Below are positions 31,421 through 41,254 of a stretch of 56,397 bases of DNA, piece after piece (the stretch's first letter is position 1; every line of letters starts with the position of its first letter). Under the pieces are notes generated by a model. It worked only from the letters and a program-made list of their open reading frames with translations, was not told the DNA's origin and searched no databases. The translations under genes and the position numbers were made by a program. The stretch covers positions 1-56,397 of the forward strand of contig JBDTOX010000098.1 in assembly GCA_039933015.1 (NCBI GenBank). Direction: 5' to 3'. Source of the stretch: JBDTOX01 sp039933015. GTDB lineage: Bacteria; Pseudomonadota; Gammaproteobacteria; Burkholderiales; Methylophilaceae.

Positions 31421-33889
31421 TTATCCCACTACGACATTGATAAGTTTGTTCGGTACGACGATGATTTTACGCACGCTGACGCCATCTTCCAGATATTTCT
31501 GTACACAAGGCTGCTCTACAGCTAATTTCTCCAATAGCGGTTTTTCCAGCGTGCGAGCGACCGTCATGCTTCCACGCAATTTACCATTGACCTGTAACAC
31601 GAGTTCAATTTCATCCTGTACCAGCGCCGCGGTATCCGTCACTGGCCAGTTGGCCTCCAGTATGGAGGTTGCCGCTTGCAGTTCAGACCAGAGAGCCTGA
31701 CAGATATGCGGCACAATAGGGGAGAGCAGTAGTACGGCAGACTCTAGCACCTCTTGTTTAACCGCACGTGAAAGCGCATCGTTAGCCTCGGTTTTGGCCA
31801 AGGCGTTCATGAGCTCCATGACCGAAGCAATTGCCGTATTGAAAGTATGGCGCCGACCATAATCATCCGTCACTTTTTCTATGGTCTGATGCAATTGGCG
31901 GCGCAGGTTTTTCAGCTCTGCAGATAGTTCGGCTGACGATTCTTCAGCGCTGTAAGCGATTGCCGTACCGTGTTCGACATGGTCAAAAACTGCTTTCCAT
32001 AAGCGCCGCAGGAAGCGATGCGCGCCTTCCACGCCAGTATCGGACCATTCCAGGCTCTGCTCCGGAGGGGCCGCAAACATCATGAACAGGCGTGCGGTAT
32101 CGGCACCATAGTTATCAATAAGTTCTTGTGGGTCTACCGTATTGCCCTTGGATTTAGACATTTTGGCGCCGTCTTTTAGCACCATGCCTTGCGTCAGTAG
32201 ATTGGCAAAAGGCTCGCCTGATTTCACGAGACCTATATCCCGCATCAGCTTGTTAAAAAAGCGTGCGTACAAAAGGTGCAAGATTGCATGTTCGATACCG
32301 CCGATATATTGATCTACTGGCAGCCAGTAATTAGCGCGGTCATCCAGCATGGCGCTATTGCTGTCAAAGCTCGCATAACGCGCAAAATACCAGGACGACT
32401 CGACAAAGGTATCCATGGTGTCGGTTTCACGCGTGGCCTTGCCGCCACAGGTGGGGCACGTGGTCTCGTAAAACGCGGGGTCCTTTTTGATCGGTGAGCC
32501 TATGCCATCAAATTTCACATGCTCCGGCAGCACGACTGGCAACTGCTCTTCAGGCACAGGCACTTCGCCACAGCTTGGGCAATGCACAATCGGAATGGGG
32601 CAACCCCAGTAGCGCTGGCGCGAGATGCCCCAGTCGCGCAGACGATACTGCGTGCGCTTGGCGCCTAATTTTTTGGCATTTAAGCTGTTTGCAATGGCGT
32701 CGAAAGCGGCATCAAAATCCAGGTCGTTAAATTCGCCAGAATCAAACAATACGCCATGCTCGGTGTAAGCCGCGGTCATCGGCTGGCTTAGATCCGCATC
32801 CAGTGGTTTGATGACCGCCTTGATAGGCAATTGATAGTGCGTGGCAAACTCGAAATCACGTTCGTCATGCGCAGGCACCGCCATTACTGCACCTTCACCA
32901 TAGCCCATGAGCACATAATTTGCCACCCACACCGGCAGCGGTTCGCCCGTTATTGGATGCGTGACAAGCAAGCCTGTGGCCATGCCTTTTTTCTCGGCAG
33001 TGGCGACGTCGGCCTCGGCGACGCTGCCGCGTTTGCATTCTTCTATGAAAGCTTGCAAAGCCGGGTTGTGCTGTGCGGCCAGGGTGGCCAAGGGGTGCTC
33101 GGCGGCAACTGCGACGTAAGTCGCGCCCATTAAGGTATCAGGACGCGTTGTATATACCTTGAGGTTACCCGTGCCTTGTGCCAGCGGGAACTCGACTTCA
33201 CAGCCATAGCTCTTGCCTATCCAGTTGCGCTGCATGGTTTTGACCTGCTCAGGCCAGCCTGGCAAGTTGTCAAGTTCTTGCAGTAGCTCATCGGCATATG
33301 CCGTGATTTTCATGAAATATTGCGGGATGTCGCGCTTTTCTACCAGCGCACCTGAACGCCAGCCGCGCCCGTCTATGACTTGTTCGTTGGCTAACACAGT
33401 CTGATCGACCGGGTCCCAATTGACTGTTGCCGTTTTTTTATAAATCAGGCCCTTTTTGAAGAGTTCGGTGAATAACCACTGTTCCCAACGATAATATTCG
33501 GGCTTACAGGTGGCGAGTTCACGTTGCCAATCGACAGCCAGGCCCAGGCTTTTGAGCTGGGTTTTCATGTGTTCGATATTGCTGTAGGTCCAGTCAGCCG
33601 GAGCGACATTATTCTTGATCGCCGCATTTTCCGCAGGCAGGCCAAATGCATCCCAGCCCATAGGCTGCATCACATTGTAGCCGCGCATGCGATGGAAACG
33701 GCTTAGAACATCGCCTATCGTATAGTTGCGCACATGCCCCATATGCAGTTTGCCGGATGGGTATGGAAACATGGACAAGCAATAATATTTTGGCTTGTCG
33801 GAATCCTCGCTGGCGGCGAAGGTTTGATTAGTTTCCCACTGTTGCTGGGCTTGTTGTTCAATATCGCGGAAAGGGTACTGCTGCTGCAT
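31421..33889 (-). CDS. leuS: Leucyl-tRNA synthetase
   Basis: An 822-residue class I synthetase. The HIGH-type motif is KLHMGHVRNY near residue 50, the KMSKS motif appears as AKMSKSKGNTVDP in the last third, and the editing domain with TTRPDTLMGATY and ..PAHDERDFEFA lies between. The zinc-type Cys pairs (CPSCGE and CPTCGG) are present. It is the first gene of a minus-strand operon leuS-lptE-holA-proA-nadD and is divergent from phosphoribulokinase. Confidence 0.98.
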   Translation of the reverse strand: MQQQYPFRDIEQQAQQQWETNQTFAASEDSDKPKYYCLSMFPYPSGKLHMGHVRNYTIGDVLSRFHRMRGYNVMQPMGWDAFGLPAENAAIKNNVAPADWTYSNIEHMKTQLKSLGLAVDWQRELATCKPEYYRWEQWLFTELFKKGLIYKKTATVNWDPVDQTVLANEQVIDGRGWRSGALVEKRDIPQYFMKITAYADELLQELDNLPGWPEQVKTMQRNWIGKSYGCEVEFPLAQGTGNLKVYTTRPDTLMGATYVAVAAEHPLATLAAQHNPALQAFIEECKRGSVAEADVATAEKKGMATGLLVTHPITGEPLPVWVANYVLMGYGEGAVMAVPAHDERDFEFATHYQLPIKAVIKPLDADLSQPMTAAYTEHGVLFDSGEFNDLDFDAAFDAIANSLNAKKLGAKRTQYRLRDWGISRQRYWGCPIPIVHCPSCGEVPVPEEQLPVVLPEHVKFDGIGSPIKKDPAFYETTCPTCGGKATRETDTMDTFVESSWYFARYASFDSNSAMLDDRANYWLPVDQYIGGIEHAILHLLYARFFNKLMRDIGLVKSGEPFANLLTQGMVLKDGAKMSKSKGNTVDPQELIDNYGADTARLFMMFAAPPEQSLEWSDTGVEGAHRFLRRLWKAVFDHVEHGTAIAYSAEESSAELSAELKNLRRQLHQTIEKVTDDYGRRHTFNTAIASVMELMNALAKTEANDALSRAVKQEVLESAVLLLSPIVPHICQALWSELQAATSILEANWPVTDTAALVQDEIELVLQVNGKLRGSMTVARTLEKPLLEKLAVEQPCVQKYLEDGVSVRKIIVVPNKLINVVVG

Positions 33890-33967
33890 GGCGGGCGGGT
33901 AATCTTCAAATTTTCAGATGCGAAATTATACCTTGAAGCTAGCCCTGATATTTCACAAATTGCTTTG

Positions 33968-33990
33968 GTTAGTTGATTGACTGGACTAAC
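33968..33990. promoter_or_regulatory. LysR-type dyad upstream of phosphoribulokinase
   Basis: GTTAGT (33968-33973) and ACTAAC (33985-33990) are perfect 6-base inverted arms around 11 bases, which fits the T-N11-A motif bound by LysR-type regulators such as CbbR. It lies 78-100 bases upstream of the phosphoribulokinase ATG. A TATACT at 33992-33997 just downstream could be its -10. No cbbR gene is in the window; the regulator is inferred. Confidence 0.45.
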
Positions 33991-34067
33991 ATATACTTAA
34001 ATTAAGTAACTAAAACATGGCGCTTGGTAGTGTTTCGCATGAGCGTTGCCATTCTGAGGAGAGTTCC

Positions 34068-34955
34068 ATGTCGAAAAAGCATCCCGTGATCGCTGTAACG
34101 GGTTCTTCCGGTGCCGGAACAACTACCGTCAAAGGCTCTTTTGAAGCCATTTTTCGGCGTGAACACATCAACGCGGCGGTGGTTGAAGGGGATAGCTTTC
34201 ATGCCCTGAACCGTGCCGCATTCCGCGAAGCAGTGAAGATCGCTGAAGCTGCAGGCAATCCACATTTTAGTCATTTTGGTCCGGAGGCTAACCATTTCGA
34301 TAAGATCGAAGATCTTTTCAGGACTTACGGAGAAACCGGAACTGGTAAAAAACGTTATTACACACATAACGCAGCCGAGGCCGCAGCACATAATGCGCGG
34401 CTAGATACCAAACTTGGCGCAGGCGAATTTACCCCATGGGAAGATGTAGAGCCGGGCTCTGATTTGCTGTTTTACGAAGGCCTGCATGGGCTGGTAAAAA
34501 CAGATAAGGTTGATCTTCCCCGCTATGTTGATTTGGGCATAGGCGTAGTGCCGGTAGTCAATCTGGAATGGATACAGAAAATCCATCGTGACGCCGCTGA
34601 GCGAGGTTATACGGCTGATTACACGGTAGATACAATATTGCGCCGCATGCCGTCTTATGTAAATTACATAGCGCCGCAATTCTCCAGTACGCACATTAAT
34701 TTTCAGCGTGTGGCAACGGTAGATACTTCCAACCCGTTCATTTCACGTGATATTCCTACGGCGGATGAAAGTTTCGTGATTATCCGTTTCCGTGATACTG
34801 GCATGGCTAATTATCCTTATTTGCTTTCGATGATTAAAGATTCATTTATGTCGCGGCGCAATACTATTGTGGTGCCCGGCGGGAAAATGGGCTTGGCTAT
34901 GGAAATTATCCTGGGGCCGCTCATCCATGAGCTAATACAAAAAAGTAAAACTTGA
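34068..34955 (+). CDS. prk: Phosphoribulokinase
   Basis: A 295-residue kinase of the proteobacterial (class I) type, forming ribulose 1,5-bisphosphate from ribulose 5-phosphate. The P-loop GSSGAGTTT covers residues 12-20; EGDSFH, FGPEANHFD, FYEGLHG and VPVVNLEWIQKIHRD carry catalytic and substrate residues; VVPGGKMGLAMEIILGPL closes the protein. The ATG at 34068 has GAGGAGAG upstream and is preferred to one 17 codons earlier. No RuBisCO or other Calvin-cycle gene is near, so it may be either a true CbbP or the non-autotrophic PrkB paralogue known from E. coli. The LysR dyad upstream favours CbbP. Confidence 0.93.
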   Translation: MSKKHPVIAVTGSSGAGTTTVKGSFEAIFRREHINAAVVEGDSFHALNRAAFREAVKIAEAAGNPHFSHFGPEANHFDKIEDLFRTYGETGTGKKRYYTHNAAEAAAHNARLDTKLGAGEFTPWEDVEPGSDLLFYEGLHGLVKTDKVDLPRYVDLGIGVVPVVNLEWIQKIHRDAAERGYTADYTVDTILRRMPSYVNYIAPQFSSTHINFQRVATVDTSNPFISRDIPTADESFVIIRFRDTGMANYPYLLSMIKDSFMSRRNTIVVPGGKMGLAMEIILGPLIHELIQKSKT

Positions 34956-34964
34956 TTAAGTGTA

Positions 34965-35017
34965 GCGTTAGTAAAAAAGCCTGCAACTCTTAGAGTTGCA
35001 GGCTTTTTTACTAACGC
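34965..35017. terminator. Bidirectional terminator: 53-bp perfect palindrome
   Basis: Two exact 26-base arms (34965-34990 and 34992-35017) meet around a single T. The inner part is a GC-rich stem CCTGCAACTCT, and the flanking A6 and T6 runs give each strand a hairpin followed by U residues. It therefore serves both phosphoribulokinase (plus) and adk (minus), which converge here. The outer GCGTTAGT extension is longer than a terminator needs. Confidence 0.9.
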
Positions 35018-35049
35018 CAAATAACGTTACACGCTATTCGATGCATGCC

Positions 35050-35706
35050 TTATTTCAGGGCATTGAAGATCTCATCACGTATATTCTCAACTCCGCCCAG
35101 ACCGTTGACGCGTACATACTTAGGGGCATTCTGCGCCGTGCCTTGCATTGCCCAGTCCGAATAATAGCCGACGAGTTGTTTGGTCTGGTTATGGTAGACC
35201 TCCAGACGCTTCATTACAGTTTCTTCGCGATCATCTTCACGCTGTACCAAATCCTCACCTGTCGCATCATCCTTGCCTGCTACTTTAGGTGGATTGAAAA
35301 TGACATGATAAGTACGGCCAGAAGCCGGGTGCATGCGGCGACCACTCATGCGCTGGATGATTTCTGCATCTGGCACATCGATTTCTACTACGTAATCAAT
35401 ATCCACACCGGCTTGTTTCATTGCTTCAGCTTGTGGAATGGTGCGTGGAAAGCCATCAAACAGAAAACCAGCCTGGCAATCAGCGTCTTTGATACGCTCT
35501 TTCACCAGGCCAATAATCACTTCATCTGGTACAAGACCGCCAGCATCCATGAATTTCTTGGCTTCCAGCCCGAGTTGCGTGCCGGCTTTGACCGCCACAC
35601 GTAACATGTCGCCCGTGGAAATCTGCGGAATATTGAATTTTTCTTTAATGTAAGTGGCTTGTGTGCCTTTGCCAGCGCCGGGAGCGCCTAACAAAATTAT
35701 TCTCAT
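35050..35706 (-). CDS. adk: Adenylate kinase
   Basis: A 218-residue long-form adenylate kinase that balances ATP, ADP and AMP. P-loop GAPGAGKGTQ is at 7-16; STGDMLR binds AMP; FDGFPRTIPQA and the LID domain with SGRRMHPASGRTYHVIFNPPK follow. The LID lacks the four zinc Cys, as in Gram-negatives. It is the last gene on the minus strand before the shared terminator and follows rsmA by 31 bases. Confidence 0.97.
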   Translation of the reverse strand: MRIILLGAPGAGKGTQATYIKEKFNIPQISTGDMLRVAVKAGTQLGLEAKKFMDAGGLVPDEVIIGLVKERIKDADCQAGFLFDGFPRTIPQAEAMKQAGVDIDYVVEIDVPDAEIIQRMSGRRMHPASGRTYHVIFNPPKVAGKDDATGEDLVQREDDREETVMKRLEVYHNQTKQLVGYYSDWAMQGTAQNAPKYVRVNGLGGVENIRDEIFNALK

Positions 35707-35737
35707 TTTATTTTCTCCCTCTGAAGTCTTAATTATA

Positions 35738-36517
35738 TCAGGCGAGATGGTTGGCTATGGCGACGAATTCCGCTACCGAAAGATTTTCTGCGCGCAGTAT
35801 CGGATCAATACCCAGCGTCGTGAAACCTTCGTCATCCAATAAGCCCTTAAGTGTGTTGCGCAAAGTTTTACGCCGCTGGCCAAATGCGCTGGAGACCACC
35901 TTGGCGAATAGTTGTTCGTCTGTAGCCGGATGGGGCAGGATGGCATGAGGCACAGCCCGCACGAAGGCAGACTCTACTTTGGGCGCTGGTTCAAAGGCTT
36001 CTGGCGGTACGGTAAAAAGATATTCCATCTGCAAACGATACTGCAGCATGACCGAAAGCCGTCCATAAGCTGCGCTGGATGGCGTGGCCACCATGCGTTC
36101 TACTACTTCTTTTTGCAGCATGAAGTGCATATCGATGATATGTGCCACGTTGTCCAGCAGATGAAACAGAATGGGGGTGGAAATGTTATAGGGTAAATTT
36201 CCGACTACCCTGAGCTGCGGAGCTGAAGTCTTCTGAACTAGTGATGAAAAGTCAAATTTCAGCGCGTCTGTGTTGTGGATGGTAATGCTATCTGTTGCGT
36301 AATGGCCTTGCATCCAGCTTACAATATCGCGATCCAGCTCAACAACTTGCAAGTGCTTAAGTCTTTGCAGCAAGGGCTGGGTAAGCGCTCCCAGGCCCGG
36401 CCCGATTTCTACCATAAGGTCGTCTGGCTGAGGGCGGATGGCTTCTACACAACTGCGAATAATATCGGCATCAGATAAAAAGTTTTGTCCAAAACGTTTG
36501 CGCGGGATATGTTTCAT
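35738..36517 (-). CDS. rsmA: 16S rRNA dimethyladenosine transferase
   Basis: A 259-residue methyltransferase (KsgA) that dimethylates the two adjacent adenines near the 3' end of 16S rRNA. It begins HIPRKRFGQNFLSD; SAM motif I is VEIGPGLGALT and the catalytic motif NLPYNIS. Length is normal. Its start overlaps the pdxA stop by one base (TAATG), a strong coupling signal in the surA-pdxA-rsmA order. Confidence 0.97.
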   Translation of the reverse strand: MKHIPRKRFGQNFLSDADIIRSCVEAIRPQPDDLMVEIGPGLGALTQPLLQRLKHLQVVELDRDIVSWMQGHYATDSITIHNTDALKFDFSSLVQKTSAPQLRVVGNLPYNISTPILFHLLDNVAHIIDMHFMLQKEVVERMVATPSSAAYGRLSVMLQYRLQMEYLFTVPPEAFEPAPKVESAFVRAVPHAILPHPATDEQLFAKVVSSAFGQRRKTLRNTLKGLLDDEGFTTLGIDPILRAENLSVAEFVAIANHLA

Positions 36518-37518
36518 TAAGGTTTTTTGCAGTTGGATACAAGCTCGATAGCTAATTGAATGGCGGCTAACAGGCTGCCAATCTCGATATTGCCTTTGCC
36601 GGCCAGATCAAGTGCCGTGCCATGATCTACGGAGGTGCGGATAATCGGCAAACCTAGTGTGACATTCACGCCCCCGCCGAAGCTGGCATGTTTGAGTACG
36701 GGCAGTCCCTGGTCATGATACATGGCGAGCACGCAATCTGCCTGTGCCAGGTGATGCGGTGTGAATAGGGTGTCTGCTGGCAATGGGCCGGTGAGATGCA
36801 TGCCCTCTGACCGCAATTTCTTTAATACGGGTGTGATGACATGGATTTCTTCGGTACCTAAATAGCCGCCTTCACCTGCGTGCGGATTGAGTCCAGCTAC
36901 CAATATGCGTGGGTTGGCGATACCAAAGCGCTGTGTCAAATCCTGATGCAGGATGCGTAGCGTAGTTTCCAGGCTGGTTTGCGTGATAGCCCCGCTCACC
37001 GCGTTAAGCGGCAGATGCGTAGTGGCCAGGGCAACACGCATGCCGCCACCGACTAACATCATCACGACTTGATTGGCACCTGTATATTCAGCGAGAAATT
37101 CAGTATGGCCAGTAAAAGCTATGCCTGCGTCATTGATGACGCCTTTATGTACGGGCCCGGTGACCATCGCGTCAAAGGCGTTGTTCATACAGCCGCTAGC
37201 CGCGCTAATTAAGGCCTGTAAGACATAAGCGCTATTGTTGGGATTAAGCGTGCCAGTAATGACGGTTTCAGCCGCAGGTTGGTGCATGACATTCAGCTTG
37301 CCGTTGCCAGGGTGCAGTTGCGGCGTGCTGTTTGGGCGATATGTTTGTATATCAAGCTGCAAGCCCAGTTGTGCGGCACGTGCAGATAAAGCTTTTTGGT
37401 CAGCAATAACGACAACATTCGCCGCTATGGGATGGCTTGCCAGCATGACGCATAAATCCAGGCCTATGCCTGCTGGTTCACCGGCGGTAACTGCAATGCG
37501 AGGTAAAAAGTTGCTCAC
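36517..37518 (-). CDS. pdxA: 4-hydroxythreonine-4-phosphate dehydrogenase
   Basis: A 333-residue enzyme of pyridoxal-phosphate synthesis. It has the GEPAGIGLDL start, the metal and substrate His residues in GPVHKGVIN and FTGHTEFLAEY, ATTHLPLNAV, and MYHDQGLPVLK near the end. The start is GTG at 37518, 23 bases after surA, without a strong ribosome site. It is linked to rsmA by a one-base overlap. Confidence 0.96.
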   Translation of the reverse strand: MSNFLPRIAVTAGEPAGIGLDLCVMLASHPIAANVVVIADQKALSARAAQLGLQLDIQTYRPNSTPQLHPGNGKLNVMHQPAAETVITGTLNPNNSAYVLQALISAASGCMNNAFDAMVTGPVHKGVINDAGIAFTGHTEFLAEYTGANQVVMMLVGGGMRVALATTHLPLNAVSGAITQTSLETTLRILHQDLTQRFGIANPRILVAGLNPHAGEGGYLGTEEIHVITPVLKKLRSEGMHLTGPLPADTLFTPHHLAQADCVLAMYHDQGLPVLKHASFGGGVNVTLGLPIIRTSVDHGTALDLAGKGNIEIGSLLAAIQLAIELVSNCKKP

Positions 37519-37541
37519 GGTATGGTTGCGTGCAACGGCTT

Positions 37542-38858
37542 CTAATATTTATCTTCCAGGCGCAGTTCAACATAGGCGCGGTCGCGTAATTCGCGTGCCC
37601 AATCCTGATAGGCCTCATCGGATTTGCGCGAGCGGATTTCTTGACGTGCTTTAAGCCGGGCCGCTTCTCGCGTCATGTCTTGCTTGCGACGTTCTATTAC
37701 TTGAATAATGTGCCAGCCAAAAGGGGTGCGAATAGGCGCGCTAATTTCACCGGGCTTAAGGGTATTCATGGTTTTCTCGAATTCTGGCACGGTGTCTCCT
37801 GGATTCACCCAGCCCAGGTCGCCGCCATTGGCGGCTGAGCCATCCTCAGAGGATTGGCGTGCTATTTCAGCAAAGTCGGCGCCATTGTCCAGCCGTTCTT
37901 TAATTCTATCCATGCGTTGTTTACCCTCACTCTCTGACACCACTTCGCTGAGTTTGATGAGAATGTGGCGCGCATGTGTTTGCTCAATGACTAGCGGTGA
38001 AGAGCCACCACGGCGGTTGGTTTGCTTCAGAATATGAAATCCGTTGGGGCTGCGCAGTATGGGCGAGAGCTGGCCTGGCTGCATGCTTTTGAGTGCATCG
38101 GCAAATAGTGCGGGGAGCTGGGTTGAAGTTTTCCAGCCTAAACTACCGCCTTCCAGTGCGTTGGGAGTATCAGAAAAACTAGCAGAGACTTGAGAGAAAT
38201 CGGTTCCGCTTTGCAATTGCTTGAGTGCCTGTTCGGCTTTGTGACGAAGTTTTTGCAGTTCTTCAGGAGAGCCTTCCTCTGGCGCACGAATCAGAATGTG
38301 AGAAATCTCGTATTCGTCCTGTACATCATGACGTGACGATTGCGTGGTGAGGAAGTTGTCAATCTCGGCTTCCGATACATTGATTCTGTTTTCTACTTCA
38401 CGCTCGCGCAAACGGGCCAGAATGATTTCGTTGCGGATATCCTCGCGAAATTTACGAAAAGTGATGCCTTCTGCTTCAAGTGCCTTGCGGAACTCTGGCA
38501 TGCCCAGTTTGTTTTGTTCAGCTATGCGCTCAATAGTTTTATCAAGCTGATTGTCATCTACTCGCAGACCTGTCTGGGCCGCAAGCTGCAACTGCAAACT
38601 ATCATTGATGAGTCGTTCCAGTACCTGCTTTTCCAACACGTTTTGCGGGGGTAGTTGTGTGCCTTGTTTTTTCAGTTGGCTGCTGATGACACGGATGCGA
38701 TCTGCAAGCTCTTTTTCGGTAATGACAGCCTGGTCAACTACAGCGACAATGCGATCCATTTTCGTAACTTCAGCCACTGGTTGCGGCTCAGCCTGTGCGG
38801 GGCAAGCGAAAAGGGATAGGAGAGCACCTATAGTTAGAATCTGTTTTGCTAGAGACAT
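37542..38858 (-). CDS. surA: Periplasmic chaperone and peptidyl-prolyl isomerase SurA
   Basis: A 438-residue chaperone for outer-membrane proteins. A signal peptide (to PAQA-EPQ) precedes the SurA N-terminal domain (about 30-165, VAVVDQAVITEKELADRI). Two parvulin domains follow (about 175-275, EYEISHILIRAPE; and 285-390, ARHILIKLSE to GGDLGWVNPGDTVPEFE), then a C-terminal helix. It lies between lptD and pdxA, the classical arrangement; LptD is itself a SurA client. Confidence 0.96.
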   Translation of the reverse strand: MSLAKQILTIGALLSLFACPAQAEPQPVAEVTKMDRIVAVVDQAVITEKELADRIRVISSQLKKQGTQLPPQNVLEKQVLERLINDSLQLQLAAQTGLRVDDNQLDKTIERIAEQNKLGMPEFRKALEAEGITFRKFREDIRNEIILARLREREVENRINVSEAEIDNFLTTQSSRHDVQDEYEISHILIRAPEEGSPEELQKLRHKAEQALKQLQSGTDFSQVSASFSDTPNALEGGSLGWKTSTQLPALFADALKSMQPGQLSPILRSPNGFHILKQTNRRGGSSPLVIEQTHARHILIKLSEVVSESEGKQRMDRIKERLDNGADFAEIARQSSEDGSAANGGDLGWVNPGDTVPEFEKTMNTLKPGEISAPIRTPFGWHIIQVIERRKQDMTREAARLKARQEIRSRKSDEAYQDWARELRDRAYVELRLEDKY

Positions 38859-38869
38859 ATTAAGATTTA

Positions 38870-41254
38870 TTACTCATAAGATGGCTGCTGATAAGTCTCT
38901 GGGATTGCTCCAGACGGGCTATATCCGGGGATGCCGCGTTGTAAAAGTTTTAACGGGTTTTGGCCGATAGAGGCTAACCCACCAAGTTCGAGCTGAAAGA
39001 ATAAAGCATAGTTTGCCTCGGCCGTTGCCGTTGCGATACGTTGCAGGACGCCGCGGGCTTGCCAGCAACCTGCATCGTATTCCAAGCCGGCCAGCCCTTC
39101 AATCGGTCTGGATTCACGCAAGGAGTAATTCCAGCGGCCCAAGCCATACCAGCCTACGCCAAGCGGCCATTGCGCGGATATATTGAATTGATCAAGTTTA
39201 TCCTGAGTATAGCGATAGCCAAGATTTAAGGTTTTGCCTGATTCTGGATTGTACCTTGCAGCTATATTGGAGCGTACCAGTTTCGTGCTGTCGGTGTTGT
39301 ATTGTCCTGCCAAATCGACATTCCACTTACTCTTCAGCCTTGTAGTAAGCGCCACGAATACATCTGAGGTGTTATTGGATCGTGGAGTTGTTGTAGGCAG
39401 GGTAACTCGCTGGTCGGTGAAATAGAAGCGCTGACCTACGGAAGCTGCCAGACGTTGCTCGCCTGTCGAGTTGTCTATCATGCGGGTGGTTAACGCCAGG
39501 GTTGCCTGGTTCGCATTGTTCACGCGATCATAGCCTGTGAACTGATTTTCCAGGAACAGTGTGCCTAGAGATAACGTTGCTTCGCCTGTATCAAATACCG
39601 GTAACTGATTTTGATTTTGATATGGGATGTAGACATAGAAAAGTCTGGGTTCAAGCGTTTGAGTGTATTTTGTATTCACGACACGGGTGGATCTGTCGAA
39701 AAATAAGCCGCTATCAAGGCTGAAGATGGGTAATGTACGGCTTTTTGCTTGGTAATCAGCCACACCGTTAGCAGCAAAGCTGGCATTGTCGAGGCTGTAG
39801 TCTGTGTAATGCAGGCCAATTTTAGGCGTGATATATCCGTAAGGTTTGGCGAAAGTAGAGCTGATGCTCGGGTTTGCTACAAAACGGCTGCCGGTGACCG
39901 CAATCGGCGCATTCGAGTCACGGTCAAATTTCACCCACTGGCTGACCATGTCGAGATTGTTTGAACCGTAATCCTTATTGCCAGTCAATGTTAGCTGCGG
40001 CAGGCGCTCATAAGGAAAAGAAACGTCATCCAGAGTTTGATACTTGCTCACCAAGGCATTGAGGTTCCAGCTGCCAAAGCCGTAATTTACATAGGCGTTC
40101 TGCGGCAGGATCACGCGACTGGTGCTTGTGATACCTGTGGATAGCCTGGCGAAATTCAGGTTCTCCGAGAAATATTTATCATCCGAAACTTTTTCAATGT
40201 TGTAGCCTCCGGAAAGACCGCCGCCAAAGTTTTGCTGGTGTTTCAGGTTGGCGTAATAACGGGTTTGCCTGGTAGTGCTGTCACTGGGAAGATATTCCAG
40301 GTTGTTGAGGCCAGAGTAGGTTTCGCCCAAGTACCTGAATTCGCCGACTACCTGCGTGCCGCGTTTACTCATGTAGCGGGGCGCTATCGTGGCATCCATG
40401 TCGGGCGCAATGTTCCAGTAATATGGGGTTACGAGTTGGAAGCCGCTCTGCGTTGTAGTACCCCATGTGGGTGTCAAAAATCCTGATTTTCTCTGATTCG
40501 CGAACGAAAAGTCCATCCAGGGAGTGTAAAGGATAGGCACGCCCTTGAATTGAATCCATGCGTTTCTTGCGGTACCTGTTTTCGTGTAATCGTCCAGCTG
40601 TAAATTGCCGGCCCTGATATACCAGTCATCCGAATCTGCCGAGCAAGTCGTGTAGCGGGCATCTTTCAGCCGCTTTTTGCCCTCGCCTTCAAATAGAATG
40701 GTTTTCGCATCTCCGCGTGAAATACTTGATCGTGTGTTTAAAGTATATGAGTCGTATACGGTGTCTTCAATATTCTGGGTAATTAGACGGCCAGTTGTTC
40801 CGACTTCGGCCGGTGCGGCTGCTGCATAACCAATGTTCCTTACACCTTCAGCATCTCCGGGTTTTGGTACACGGGCGAATTGGGTATTAATCTGAAAACT
40901 CGCATCTTGCATTTCCCCCGTGCTATCACTCAGCCTCATGCGCAGTTCTGGCCCCCACACTTTGCCTCCACTAGACTCAATGCGGGCATTGCCAACAACA
41001 TGCAGTTCTTCATTCTGCACATCATATTCAATCGAGTCGCCGTAGATATCCTGTTTGTCTCGATGTAATTCTGCATTGCCAATAGACTTGAAAGTCCGGT
41101 CTAGATAGATCTGCATGCGGTCACCTTCGATGATGACTACGCCAGGAGCTATATTGGAATCGGCTGTTTCTGCAGGTTCATCCTCAGCGCGTGCAGATCC
41201 GTAACTTAGATAAACTAGCGCAAGGGATAGAGCTATCGGGCGAATTTTCACCAT
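38870..41254 (-). CDS. lptD: LPS-assembly outer-membrane protein LptD
   Basis: A 794-residue outer-membrane protein. Signal peptide MVKIRPIALSLALVYLSYGSARA; an OstA/LptA-like periplasmic jellyroll (about 45-180, GDRMQIYLDRTFKSIGNAEL); and a large beta-barrel with WMDFSFANQRKSGFLTPT and GLAGLEYDAGCWQARG near the end. Cys residues before and after the barrel could form the LptD disulfides. With LptE it places lipopolysaccharide on the cell surface. It heads the minus-strand operon lptD-surA-pdxA-rsmA; the 198-base spacer to amgK shows no certain sigma-E site. Confidence 0.95.
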   Translation of the reverse strand: MVKIRPIALSLALVYLSYGSARAEDEPAETADSNIAPGVVIIEGDRMQIYLDRTFKSIGNAELHRDKQDIYGDSIEYDVQNEELHVVGNARIESSGGKVWGPELRMRLSDSTGEMQDASFQINTQFARVPKPGDAEGVRNIGYAAAAPAEVGTTGRLITQNIEDTVYDSYTLNTRSSISRGDAKTILFEGEGKKRLKDARYTTCSADSDDWYIRAGNLQLDDYTKTGTARNAWIQFKGVPILYTPWMDFSFANQRKSGFLTPTWGTTTQSGFQLVTPYYWNIAPDMDATIAPRYMSKRGTQVVGEFRYLGETYSGLNNLEYLPSDSTTRQTRYYANLKHQQNFGGGLSGGYNIEKVSDDKYFSENLNFARLSTGITSTSRVILPQNAYVNYGFGSWNLNALVSKYQTLDDVSFPYERLPQLTLTGNKDYGSNNLDMVSQWVKFDRDSNAPIAVTGSRFVANPSISSTFAKPYGYITPKIGLHYTDYSLDNASFAANGVADYQAKSRTLPIFSLDSGLFFDRSTRVVNTKYTQTLEPRLFYVYIPYQNQNQLPVFDTGEATLSLGTLFLENQFTGYDRVNNANQATLALTTRMIDNSTGEQRLAASVGQRFYFTDQRVTLPTTTPRSNNTSDVFVALTTRLKSKWNVDLAGQYNTDSTKLVRSNIAARYNPESGKTLNLGYRYTQDKLDQFNISAQWPLGVGWYGLGRWNYSLRESRPIEGLAGLEYDAGCWQARGVLQRIATATAEANYALFFQLELGGLASIGQNPLKLLQRGIPGYSPSGAIPETYQQPSYE

